From Larix sibirica (taxonomy: Eukaryota > Streptophyta > Pinopsida > Pinales > Pinaceae): a stretch of DNA of 14,772 nt. A program made the position numbers and the translations under genes. Below are positions 1 through 7,990 of this stretch, one piece after another (the first letter of the stretch is position 1; the number at the start of each line of letters is the position of its first letter). The DNA is taken from positions 59,412 through 74,183 of the forward strand of contig NWUY0300025633.1 in assembly GCA_004151065.3 (NCBI GenBank). Direction: 5' to 3'. Below the pieces are notes generated by a model. It was not told where the DNA came from. It worked only from the letters and a program-made list of their open reading frames with translations, and did not search any database.

Positions 1-1000
1 TGCCTACTCCTACTAAGGGATTCTGCCTGCTTGTGTGTGAAGTTACTCATCATCATTGGAGTGAAACATGTAGCTTGGAACAAATTTCTCCAAGGAGGGA
101 GATTCTCTCCTTACCTTTGCCTTTTATAAGCTGCTTCTACAACATTACAAATCCTAAGTGCCATGAATTGTTTTTCTATCATCTCAATTGTGTCTAGATT
201 CATGTGCAAAGCCTCAAGGGATTCAAATAGAAGTGCATAGAAAAGAAGGGACTCCTGGAACTTCTGTGCAAACAAGCTTCCAGCTTTCTCGTTCTCATGG
301 ACGACAACCACTACTATCTTCGGGTAGCCGTTGCTTTATAAGGTGCAAAATAGAAGCTATTGAGTCCTTAGAGAGTAATCCTTGCATACCAAGAGAATAG
401 TTCATTGATATGGTCTCTCCTTGTTTCAAGTTTAACATTGAAGGATTCAAGTCTTCATTCTGCGGAATTTCAACCACCTAAATGTGAACGGTATATTCAA
501 GTTTTATGCAAAAATACATAGATTCTCCCTTATCAAGTGCATTTCCATTTATTCATATCCTACTACTATCAAATTGAGAGATGGAGGACCTCCTGGCCTC
601 AATGCAATCTCTTGTAAGAAATAATCCCATTGTCCTCCAAGACCCATGCCAAAGTCAATGATATGAATTTTGTCCAAGGTTTCCAAAGCCTCCATAAGAA
701 CTTGGTTGGCAGTAAAATTTGCAAAGGGATAGGAGAGATTTCATAAAAGTTCTTACACGCATTAATATTTTGAACTAGTTGGAGAGGAGAAAGGTGTGAC
801 TTTGAGTTAGTTTGTTACAGTGGTCAGAGGCCATCAAGTGCCTCTTTGAAATAATATGTGGCCCTCTGGAGGGCCTTCCCATAGGGTGAAACATACTGAT
901 TGATCCGCTCATGGTGACACATGTAAATGGTGCCTTCACTCAAATTTAACTGTTAAGATGAGACTCACATGATGCCACGTTTGAACTGCAACTACTTATA
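1..1000 (-). pseudogene. GRAS-family transcription regulator remnant, HAM/SCL6-like, broken and truncated by the window edge
   Basis: GRAS proteins are plant nuclear regulators; the HAM clade maintains meristems. Reading minus from about 1000 down, blocks appear in GRAS order: NLSEGTI..HERINQY (near 950-895), GKALQRATYYFKEAL (near 870-830), LVQNINACKNFYEISP, FANFTANQVLMEALE, then the VHIID motif as KIHIIDFGMGLGGQW (IHIID at 654-668), ALRPGGPPSLN, NLNIPFTF, LNPSMLNLKQGE, PKIVVVVVHENE (near 330-295), LLFYALLFESLEA, and the SAW-region PPWRNLF (78-98) and MSNFTHKQAESL. ALLFESLEA followed by NLD and the IEK..F spacing match the HAM clade best. Damage: stops after KEALDGL, after VVGYE and before NLNIPF, plus frameshifts at ISP/YPF, at TFR/VVEI, before PKIVVVV and before the PPWRN block. 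The variable N-terminal half is not visible, and the last residues lie beyond position 1. No intron is needed, as is usual for GRAS genes. It is a pseudogene unless the base calls are poor. Confidence 0.92.
897..917 (-). promoter_or_regulatory. Relic miR171 complementary position inside the GRAS remnant
   Basis: In HAM-clade GRAS mRNAs, miR171 pairs with a 21-nt site coding for ILARLNQ, just upstream of the VHIID region. Here the same place codes HHERINQ on the minus strand. Aligned by position with the known site, the last seven bases (TCAATCA), which pair with the miRNA 5' end, are intact, and an internal GCGG is kept. About nine other positions differ, including bases near the cleavage position. 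This is therefore a decayed site and probably not a working target. Confidence 0.5.
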
Positions 1001-2112
1001 CACCAAGGAAAGATTTGTCTTTAGTTTCCATTAAGAAAAATCATCTAATTTCATGTTACAATATCTGATTTTTTCCTTCCAATCAATTGCAAAGATAATT
1101 CTAGGTATAGATGAACATTGAAAACCATATGCACTAAGTATAGATGAAAACCTGAATACATAAAGCTTAGGATTGTCCTCCTAATCTAAGTACATGGCTA
1201 TAAATAATATACTCTATCAAATGGTCATTCTCTGTTTTACAACTCTTCCCACTTTCTATGAATGAAGGACGACACATAATGGTATGTACTAGATATTTAA
1301 CACTATAACACACATTACTATCCAAAACATTAAGTTGGTTGGATTGATAAACCACAAAAATATTTGAAGCTCTTATTTTGTATGTTATGGTCTCTTGATC
1401 TACTAAGATACCAAGGAATAACTTGACTACACGTGGCTGATCTATTCCCATTTACACATGGGATCATTTATTTAAACTCGTATGGAAATTCCCACCTTTC
1501 TGACCTCTTATCTACAATTTACACATAATTTGATCTAACATATTGAAATGGTCAAAGCTGGGGCATTACACTTCCCAAAGTTATCTATTCAAAATTAATA
1601 AATATAGGAACTCCAAATCCAAAATCAGGGGAATAAAGCCTGGATTATGCCATTTCAAGAAATGGTAAAGTTTGACTTTGGGAGAAAGGAATCAAGACAA
1701 ATTTAATAGTTGTTAAACACAATGACTCAATATATACCTTCTGCTCCACATTGAAGCAACCATTCTCTAGTGTTGGAGCTATTGAATAGATACCTATCAT
1801 AGAGTGTAGATAAGAGATGGGTTTGAAACATTATCAATTTGAACTCTTGAGCGACTAATGAAACAAGCATTATACAAAGTCTGAAAAGCCTAACATTGGA
1901 CCGAGAGAAATATGCTGAACTTTTTGGTTTGTTCTAGAAATCCAATTTTTCCAGATGCAAGGCCAATGCTTGTATGTGTTCGTGGAAATAATATAACACC
2001 TCTTTCATGCAATCAGTTGGATTAATAACAAAAATGATGGACTAGCTGGTTCAATTGTTGCAAAGGATTAATTCATGTGAACTTATGAATGAGCTACGTT
2101 TTGGAAAAAAAT
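1001..2112. other. Intergenic stretch with no recognised gene
   Basis: AT-rich sequence upstream of the GRAS remnant. A minus-strand open frame of about 94 codons (1451-1167) has no recognisable motif and unremarkable composition. The minus-strand string TGTAATGCCCC at 1570-1560 resembles the start of some plant Ty3-type LTRs, but I could not find the other end or a matching target duplication. Short stretches near 1850-1990 (minus) vaguely resemble reverse transcriptase but cannot be aligned reliably. Confidence 0.4.
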
Positions 2113-2378
2113 CATAGCAACCAAGTGTTGAAAATCCAAAAGACACAGCGAACAGTGGCAATGAGATTTTATTTATGGGGTATATATAGACAAATCTATA
2201 CCCTCGAACAGCTGCCAATGGACCTGCTACGGCCCCGAAACAGAAAACATGTTTTAGGTCAAATAGGAACCCAATAACCGTGCTTGAAATTCCCATTACC
2301 ATTTCAGTCTAATTTTTGGGCTAGTTCTCCAAAAACATAACAGTGTCATCACTTTCCTGGTAGATATGCCATAGGTGA
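2113..2378 (+). repeat. Dispersed repeat, copy 1
   Basis: This segment matches 10680-10947 in the same orientation along its whole length. Shared blocks include ATAGCAACCAAGTGTTG at the left, ATGGGGTATATA in the middle, GGGCTAGTT towards the right and TAGATATGCCA at the end. The copies differ by many substitutions and small indels, so they are old. The TGTTG(G)AAATC near the left side resembles the first bases of many plant LTRs, so a decayed solo-LTR fragment is possible but unproven. Confidence 0.75.
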
Positions 2379-2920
2379 AAGAAATTATCCCAATTCATGA
2401 ATGGCTGATTATAGAAACAAATATAATTGGCAAAGAAAATAACATGCTATATTAGTAATATTGTTGATTGCTTGATTATCATGCCACTTAAATAATACAC
2501 TATTAAATTGAATCTAACACATGCAAAAAAAAACTTGTGGATTAATGGGTAATTTTAAAATCCCATTTGAACTTGTAGAACAAAAGAAAAAAACACTATA
2601 ATGTTAGTCCTCATAAGAAAAGATTGATTCTTTATTTCAGAAGGACTATACTTTTTGCCAGCCAACATAATGACTTAGCAATATCAGGCTAAATAATATT
2701 CAATTACCTCAGGAAGTGATATAATAGTATGAACTCAAACTAATCATGTTTTTTGTTTTTTTTCTTCAATAACTTCAATTTCTATACAATATTAACCACA
2801 AAGCCTTTGATGAGGCTAATTTTGCCTTTGGTAGTAATAATTTTGCCTTTGATATGGTCGAGTGCTTTGAATTGAAAAATACTTCACTACAATGTCTTCA
2901 TACATGCCATTTTCATGATG
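2379..2920. other. AT-rich stretch with nothing recognised
   Basis: Short homopolymer runs (A8 near 2525, T-rich near 2755) and no open frame of note on either strand. I see no promoter, RNA gene or repeat family here. Confidence 0.4.
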
Positions 2921-2924
2921 ATCT

Positions 2925-3095
2925 GTCAATAGTGGTCATGGTCGTTGTGATGATGTGTCATTAGAGCTGATGATGTCATATTAAGAGGTTGTTGTCGCAT
3001 GAATTGTGGATGACGTGTGAGAAGGGGTTTCCTTTGAAATTGTGAGGATGTGTCATAGAAAAATGTTTCTCAAAAGTATGATGATGTGTCAATGA
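2925..3095 (+). repeat. Imperfect short-motif array, GATGATGTGTCA-like
   Basis: Variants of GATGATGTGTCA recur about six times (starting near 2928, 2949, 2970, 3009, 3044 and 3079) at irregular spacing of roughly 20-40 bases. The stretch is rich in TG dinucleotides. A related GGTGACGTGTCAATAGAT occurs alone near 8620, and both places are followed by GGGAAATATTGTG. It is probably a decayed minisatellite or part of a dispersed element. Confidence 0.5.
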
Positions 3096-3129
3096 TAAAT
3101 TATAATTAGCAACAAAGGGAAATATTGTG

Positions 3130-4060
3130 AAAGGGGTTAATTAGATTACAGATGATGGGATGAGTAGAGGTCGTCGTGGTATTGTTGGTTTTTTACATGT
3201 ATTTTTGTAATAGTGTGATAAAGGCTTTTTTTGCCATTGTGATGATGTATGGACAAGATCCACATGGTGGCAATGTCCCTGACATTGCCATTGCCAAGTA
3301 TTGTTGGGAGATGGGAAATGCTAGAGGAGTATGAAGATTTTGTCACGTTCCATTGCCGACTGTGAAAATGTTCCCAAAAAATGTAATTATAGTTAATACA
3401 TCTCAATCTACAGTTTTTTCCACTTCTCTAGAGACCTGTATGCACATTCATGGTCATATTATTATAATTTGTTCCTCCTTGGTGGGAAGATATCTGATTT
3501 TTATATATACGAAAATTCTTAATAAAAATAGAAATTGCTTCATGGTTTATATTGCATTGAAAGAATATGGTACTCAATAACAACTATTATGTGTGCTAGA
3601 GGAAAGGGTACTCACAAAGATACTACATGAACTTCTACTCGTTAAATTCCAAGTTCCAATATAAATCAAAATAATGGAATGCAAGTGCCATGCTTAAATA
3701 TTTAATTTTATATTGTTTTTAATTAAATTAAATGAATTTATATTAAATTAATATGATTAACATTCTTAAAACTTACTAAATAAATTATAATTTTAAATTA
3801 AACTAAGAAGTATAATAAAGATACTGCAATAAAATTTTAAGAAAATAAATTCTTATTAATATGGTATTAATTTAAAGTATTCACATCAACAGGGGCATAA
3901 AGTAGCACTCCTAAATAAAGAAGCAAAAAGCAATTCAAATGAACCATACATCGAAATGGTGGCCTGTTGATTTTAATCTAGATAGAAGTATGTGCAAACA
4001 GTTGAAAACAAACTTATATGCATTACCTCTATTAAATTGAAAAATTGAGGACACCATTAA
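3130..4060. other. Gene-free, strongly AT-rich region
   Basis: No convincing coding sequence. From about 3690 to 3880 the sequence is almost entirely A and T, with many ATTAAATTAA-type strings, a low-complexity segment of the kind seen in plant intergenic DNA. Positions 3900-4060 form the unique left flank of the duplicated unit that begins at 4061. Confidence 0.5.
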
Positions 4061-4160
4061 CATTAATGATGATGAAATTGTATTGCCAGAATCAAAGCAT
4101 TGAATGGACATACATGCAAACAACTTTTGAGAGAGAGGAAGGCCATATGGCCTCAACTTT

Positions 4161-4343
4161 CATAAACACAACATTGAATAATTAAATATATTGTTATATC
4201 TTACTTTAATGATGAGCCAAAAAAACACTAAATAAAAATCGAGAAATAAAATCTAACCTTGTAACTAAGTTGAAATAAGCCACAAAAATACACAGGAAAA
4301 TATTCGGTATGATTTCCAAAGTGACACAGCCCATAACTCAACA
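4161..4343 (+). repeat. Nested ~180-bp repeat, copy R1 (unit A, first)
   Basis: Starts with CATAAACACAACATTGAATA, contains TTAAATATATTGTTAT, AAAATACACAGGAAAATATT and GACACAGCCCATAACTCAAC. Similar to R2 (4791-4969), R3 (5842-6024) and R4 (6470-6650). R1 is closest to R3, and R2 is closest to R4. Confidence 0.85.
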
Positions 4344-4653
4344 TTTTATTTGTCAATTCAATGTCCATAACCAATCAAAAATATCAAATTTTTAAAAAAT
4401 TGGAAGTTAAATTTTTATTTTTCAAAATTTATTTAATACATAATATACACCAAACATTATAAAACATTCGAGAACATATTTCATATAAATAAAAATTAAC
4501 ACAAAATCAAATTAGTTTGGCTTAAAACTATTACCTGCAGCTTTCGACGGTTATAATAAAAACCATTCACCACACCCACACATCCCGATCAATTTATATG
4601 AAAAAAAGTGTCTATGGTTTCCACCACCAACTACTTACACAAAATTTAACTCA

Positions 4654-4788
4654 TCAAATTTCCTCCGCAGCAACGCATTCAGCAGGATGATGGGATGAGA
4701 AGACCTGAGCCGCCTGGCACCCACACACAACGCATTCAGCAGGATGATGGGATGAGAAGACTTGAGCGGCCTCTCTGGCACCCAACAT
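4654..4788 (-). other. GC-richer island, possible exon or small ORF of unknown identity
   Basis: This island stands out from AT-rich flanks. On the minus strand an ATG at 4788 opens a 44-codon frame, MLGAREAAQVFSSHHPAEC and onward, that ends at 4654. In unit B the same ATG frame (from 6467) stops after about 21 codons. A second minus frame (LRSSHPIILLN...LRRKFDELNF) is also open and runs to a good 5' splice-site string, GTGTAAGTA. A plus frame (FPPQQRIQQDDGMRRPEP) is open too. The 57-bp and 48-bp length differences between units keep all frames. It lies downstream of the Aha1 exons on the minus strand but does not resemble the Aha1 C-terminus. I cannot identify a product. Confidence 0.3.
4671..4784 (+). 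repeat. 57-bp tandem duplication, two copies, only in unit A
   Basis: CAACGCATTCAGCAGGATGA begins at 4671 and again at 4728, each followed by TGGGATGAGAAGAC. Unit B has one version (from 6407) with CAACACATTCAACAGGATGA. The period is 57, a multiple of three. Confidence 0.9.
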
Positions 4789-4790
4789 TG

Positions 4791-4969
4791 ATAAACACAG
4801 TATTCAATAATTAAATATATTGTTTATCTCATTTTAATGAACAAAAAAAAACACTAAATAAAAACAGAGAAATAAAATCTAACCCTATAACTATCTTGAA
4901 ATAAACCACAAAAATACACAGGAAAATATTCTTTATGATTTCCAAGTTGACACAGTCCATAACTCAACA
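4791..4969 (+). repeat. Nested ~180-bp repeat, copy R2 (unit A, second)
   Basis: Lies about 630 bases after R1. It shares TAAATATATTGTT, ACTAAATAAAAA, GAAATAAAATCTAACC and AAAATACACAGGAAAATATT with R1, but differs in characters such as CTATCTTGAAATAA, where R1 has CTAAGTTGAAATAA. Those characters are shared with R4. Confidence 0.85.
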
Positions 4970-5191
4970 ATAAATTTTCATGAGATAGCAATAAAACTTC
5001 TTCATATAAATCCATTAAATGTAACTTCGCTTGTCAAAGTAAAGGTTTGTACAAGGAAGTCTGGCAAACCCTACTACCCATAAGCGCTTTACAAAATCAA
5101 TACAGAAAACATAGAAAATAAACCCATAGGATCTCGAGTTTGAAGGTCTGTAGGGTTGAACCTGAGAGCTTCAAGAAAAGCATCAACTTAC

Positions 5192-5276
5192 GAGTGCTCG
5201 AGTCCAAGTGAAATAGATGGCATGGGATCCATTTCCGTCTGTTCATATGAAACTATGAGGACATCCAAACCTAGAA
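5192..5276 (-). pseudogene. Candidate internal exon after the Aha1 exon, unit A
   Basis: On the minus strand a pyrimidine-rich tract ending ACCTTTCAG precedes an open segment reading LGLDVLIVSYEQTEMDPMPS and onward, which ends at TC|GTAAGT, a strong donor string. Its position is right for the exon after ..WIDGYFSTV. The pattern GxxVxxVxxxxTEM loosely resembles the GVTIVxVTxTDVP stretch of plant Aha1, but the match is weak. The opposite strand also has a 64-codon open frame across it, so strand and identity are unsure. Confidence 0.3.
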
Positions 5277-5439
5277 CTGAAAGGTATGAAGGATCGAAGA
5301 CAACAGACATAGGAGTGCAAACGCTCCAAATATACCAGCTTGTTCTCTAAAGCAAAGCATAGAACTAAAACTACAAATTCACAAACTTGTTCTCTAAAAC
5401 ATCAGGAAATGTAAAGGAGCAACGCGCGAGGATATATAC

Positions 5440-5740
5440 CGTAGAGAAGTAACCATCAATCCAGTTGTTGAATCTCCATTTTTGGACAATGAACTTCCCT
5501 TGCTGGAGCTCCTGATTAACGTCAGTGATGGCCTCGTCAAAAAGCGAGAATGATCCACCCATCTCTCTGCTATATTGACATTACTCTACGAGAATCCTTT
5601 CCACTGGTTGTCGTCCAAGGGAATATCATACATATCACCAGCCCTGCAATTAAATATCTCTGTCAACATAATCGTTTTAAATCCCTCTTTAATAGGAGGC
5701 TTTGAGGAGGGGTGTTTATCGACTGGGGGAGAAGCTTTGG
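5440..5740 (-). pseudogene. Aha1 (Hsp90 ATPase activator) exon, partial copy in unit A
   Basis: Aha1 is a cytosolic co-chaperone that stimulates the Hsp90 ATPase. The minus strand reads KASPPVDKHPSSKPP, GFKTIMLTEIFNCRAGDMYD, IPLDDNQWKGFS, a TAG, SNVNIAE, a one-base frame change, then MGGSFSLFDEAITDVNQELQ, QGKFIVQKWRFNNWIDGYF and STV. It matches the AHSA1/START-like C-terminal domain of plant Aha1 (pattern FxCRxxDxYxIxxDxxxWKGFTQSN, then GGxFSxFD, then LxxGKxIVQKWRFxxWxDG). The TAG stands where relatives have Q in WKGFTQSN. The exon ends at ACG|GTATAT, a plausible donor. The upstream end is cut by the N at 5741, so the N-terminal domain is missing here. Confidence 0.88.
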
Positions 5741-5741
5741 N
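5741..5741. other. Single ambiguous base (N) at the duplication junction
   Basis: The only N in the window sits exactly between the end of unit A (homologous to 7649) and the start of unit B (homologous to 4061). This suggests a scaffold or merge join rather than an ordinary uncertain base call. Confidence 0.95.
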
Positions 5742-5841
5742 CATTAATGATGATGAAATTGTATTGCCAGAATCAAAGCATTGAATGGACATACATGCAA
5801 ACAACTTTTGAGAGAGAGGAAGGCCATATGGCCTCAACTTT

Positions 5842-6024
5842 CATAAACACAACATTGAATAATTAAATATATTGTTATATCTTACTTTAATGATGAGCCA
5901 AAAAAAACTAAATAAAAATCAAGAAATAAAACCTAACCGTGTAACTAAGTTGAAATAAGCTACAAAAATACACAGGAAAATATTCAGTATGATTTCCAAG
6001 GTGACACAGCCCATAACTCAACAT
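5842..6024 (+). repeat. Nested ~180-bp repeat, copy R3 (unit B, first)
   Basis: Counterpart of R1 in the second unit, with only a few substitutions (for example CAAGAAATAAAACC against CGAGAAATAAAATC). Confidence 0.85.
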
Positions 6025-6469
6025 TTAATTCGTCAATTCAATGTCCATAACCAATAAAAAATATCAAATTTTAAAAAAATGGGAAATTAAATTTTTTATT
6101 TTTCAAATTTTATTTAATACGTAATATACACCAAACATTATAAAACATTCGAGAACATATTTCATATAAATAAAAATTAACAGAAAATCAAATTAGTTTG
6201 GCTTAAAACGATTACCCGCGGCTTTTGACAGTTATAATAATTAATTTAAAAACCATTCACCACTCCCACACATCCCGATCAATTTATATGAAAAAAAGTG
6301 TATGATTTCCACCACCAATTACTTACACAAAATTTAACTCATCAGATTTCCTCCGCTTGAGGAGAGCCTCCAAAGACCCGCAATTTTCAACCCTCATTAC
6401 TTTCAGCAACACATTCAACAGGATGATGGGATGAGAAGACCTGAGCCGCGTCTCTAGCACCCAACATTG

Positions 6470-6650
6470 ATAAACACAATATTCAATAATTAAATATATT
6501 GTTATATCTTATTTTAATGATGAACCAAAAAGCACTAAATAAAAACCGATAAATAAAATCTAACCCTGTAACTATCTTGAAATAAGCCACAAAAATACAC
6601 GGGAAAATATTCTTTATGATTTCCAAGGTGACACAATCCATAACTCAACA
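6470..6650 (+). repeat. Nested ~180-bp repeat, copy R4 (unit B, second)
   Basis: Counterpart of R2 in the second unit. It keeps the R2-type CTATCTTGAAATAA and TATTCTTTATGATTTCC characters and lies about 630 bases after R3. Confidence 0.85.
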
Positions 6651-6867
6651 AGAAGTTTTCATGAGATAGCAATAAAAATGCTTCATATAAATCCATTAAA
6701 TGTACCTTCGCTTGTCAAAGTAAGGGTTTGTACAAGGAAGTCGGGCAAACCCTACTACCCATAAGCGCTTTACAAAATCAATACAAAAAACATAGAAAAT
6801 AAACCCATATGATCTCGAGTTTGAAGGTCTGGAGGGTTGAACCTCTTCAAGAAAAGAATTAACTTAC

Positions 6868-6966
6868 GAGTGCTCGAGTCCAAGTGAAATAGATGGCATC
6901 CAAGTGAAATAGATGGCATGGGCTCCATTTCCGTCTCTTCATATGAAACTAGGAGGACATCCAAAC
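6868..6966 (-). pseudogene. Candidate internal exon after the Aha1 exon, unit B
   Basis: Unit B counterpart of the segment at 5192-5276, reading GLDVLLVSYEETEMEPMPS and onward. It contains a 20-bp tandem duplication (6879-6918) not found in unit A, which breaks the frame. About 213 bases present only in unit B (6968-7180) lie immediately upstream on the minus strand. The end of that extra segment beside this exon is AAAG, and its other end begins GTATGG. Confidence 0.3.
6879..6918 (+). repeat. 20-bp perfect tandem duplication in unit B
   Basis: TCCAAGTGAAATAGATGGCA occurs twice in direct succession (6879-6898 and 6899-6918). Unit A has it once, near 5202-5221. Confidence 0.95.
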
Positions 6967-7348
6967 CTTTAGTATTAGAATATGTTTCCACAAAAGCTAA
7001 GAACAGAAAGTAATTTACAAGGTCGAATAGGGTGATGACCTGTAGAGTGTGGCATTAACCATGTGTACATCTAATGACCTGCAAAGAATATATGTTTAAC
7101 AATCAACATCAATTTGTTTAAAAGGAGTAACGAGGAGTTGAAACTCAAAATAGGAGATAAAATTCAAATGAATCCATACCCGAAACTGAAAGGTACAAAG
7201 GATGGAAGACAACAGACACGGGAGTGCAAATGCTCCAAAGATACCAGCTTGTTCTCTAAAGCAAAGCATAGAACTAAAACTACAAATTGACAAACTTGTT
7301 CTCTAAAACATCAGTCAATGTAAAGGAGCAGCGCACGAGGATATATAC

Positions 7349-7990
7349 CGTAGAGTAGTAACCATCAATCCAGTTGTTGAATCTCCATTTTTGGACAATG
7401 AACTTCCCTTGCTGGAGCTCCTGATTAACGTCAGTGATGGCCTCGTCAAAAAGCGAGAATGATCCACCCATCTCTCTGCTATATTGACATTACTCTACGA
7501 GAATCCTTTCCACTGGTTGTCGTCCAAGGGAATATCATACATATCACCAGCCCTGCAATTAAATATCTCTGTCAACATAATCGTTTTAAATCCCTCTTTA
7601 ATAGGAGGCTTTGAGGAGGGGTGTTTATCGACTGGGGGAGAAGCTTTGGTTGATTTGGGTGGTGTCTTGCTCTAGATATCTTGTTTACTTGGTCCACCGT
7701 AAGCCATCAGATCGACATACTATCTGACTCTTTTCAGTATGACGGGTTTCCCTTTGGAAGGAAAGGATTCTCTGAGGCGCACACCAACGGGGCCGTTGTC
7801 GGTGACGGTGATGCTAATGTCGGGATCTTCCCTCGCCCTGGAATTTTTCGTCGGCCATGTAGGGAAATTTCACCCGGCCCTTCACCTTGTCCTGGACTAG
7901 ATTGGCACCAAAACGCTCCATGCACCAGTTGATAGACTGACACTCCGCTCAACACCAACGGCTAAACCAAGACGCATCCGCACGCACTCA
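7349..7990 (-). pseudogene. Aha1 (Hsp90 ATPase activator) remnant, N-domain end plus C-domain start
   Basis: On the minus strand from about 7990 the Aha1 N-terminal-domain tail is readable with frame changes: GVERSVSL, a shift, INWCMERFGANLVQDKVKGR, VKFPYMADE, a shift near 7820, DISITVTDNGPVGVRLRESF, PSKGKPVILKRVR, TAG, YVDLMAYGGPSKQDI, TAG, then the linker SKTPPKSTKASPPVDKHPSS. The START-like domain follows as FKTIMLTEIFNCRAGDMYD, NQWKGFS, TAG, SNVNIAE, a shift near 7472, MGGSFSLFDEAITDVNQELQ, KFIVQKWRFNNWIDGYYSTV. The order and spacing match plant Aha1 (VEIPYxxDE, VxVxDxGPxG, KGKPxxLEKVRVYVExMAKGGP). The donor GTATAT at 7348 shows this is an intron-bearing genomic copy, not a retrocopy. At least three frameshifts and three TAGs make it a pseudogene. 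The exon start near 7990 is uncertain. The first part of the N-domain and the C-terminal GWRDLI block were not found. Confidence 0.9.

Larger units (their letters stand above)
4061..5740 (+). repeat. Tandem duplication, unit A (~1.68 kb)
   Basis: Position 4061 aligns with 5742 and 5740 aligns with 7649, so units A and B are direct head-to-tail copies. The copies are clearly homologous throughout, with scattered substitutions. The main length differences are a 57-bp internal duplication only in A (4671-4784), 48 bp present only in B (6357-6404) and about 213 bp present only in B (6968-7180). Unit A ends at the ambiguous base. Its right end is a partial Aha1 exon on the minus strand. Confidence 0.93.
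5742..7649 (+). repeat. Tandem duplication, unit B (~1.91 kb)
   Basis: Direct repeat of unit A. The last ~300 bases (7349-7649) differ from unit A (5440-5740) at only one position that I can see, while the AT-rich remainder carries many differences and indels. Past 7649 the sequence continues without a break into more of the Aha1 remnant, so B keeps the native right-hand context and A keeps the native left-hand context. Confidence 0.93.

Noticed and set aside
1167-1451. 94-codon minus-strand open frame
   Set aside because: No motif, no related sequence recognised, and composition like the surrounding non-coding DNA; probably chance.
1560-1570. TGTAATGCCCC on the minus strand as a Ty3-type LTR start
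   Set aside because: The other LTR end, a primer-binding site and a flanking duplication could not be found.
1720-2000. Possible decayed Ty3-type reverse transcriptase on the minus strand
   Set aside because: Only scattered residues resemble the family, and the diagnostic LRGFLGL-type motif is not present in any frame.
5575-5784. 69-codon plus-strand frame crossing the N
   Set aside because: It lies opposite the Aha1 exon and crosses an assembly-suspect junction.
7681-7932. 83-codon plus-strand frame
   Set aside because: It lies opposite the Aha1 remnant, which has clear family motifs on the minus strand; a shadow frame.
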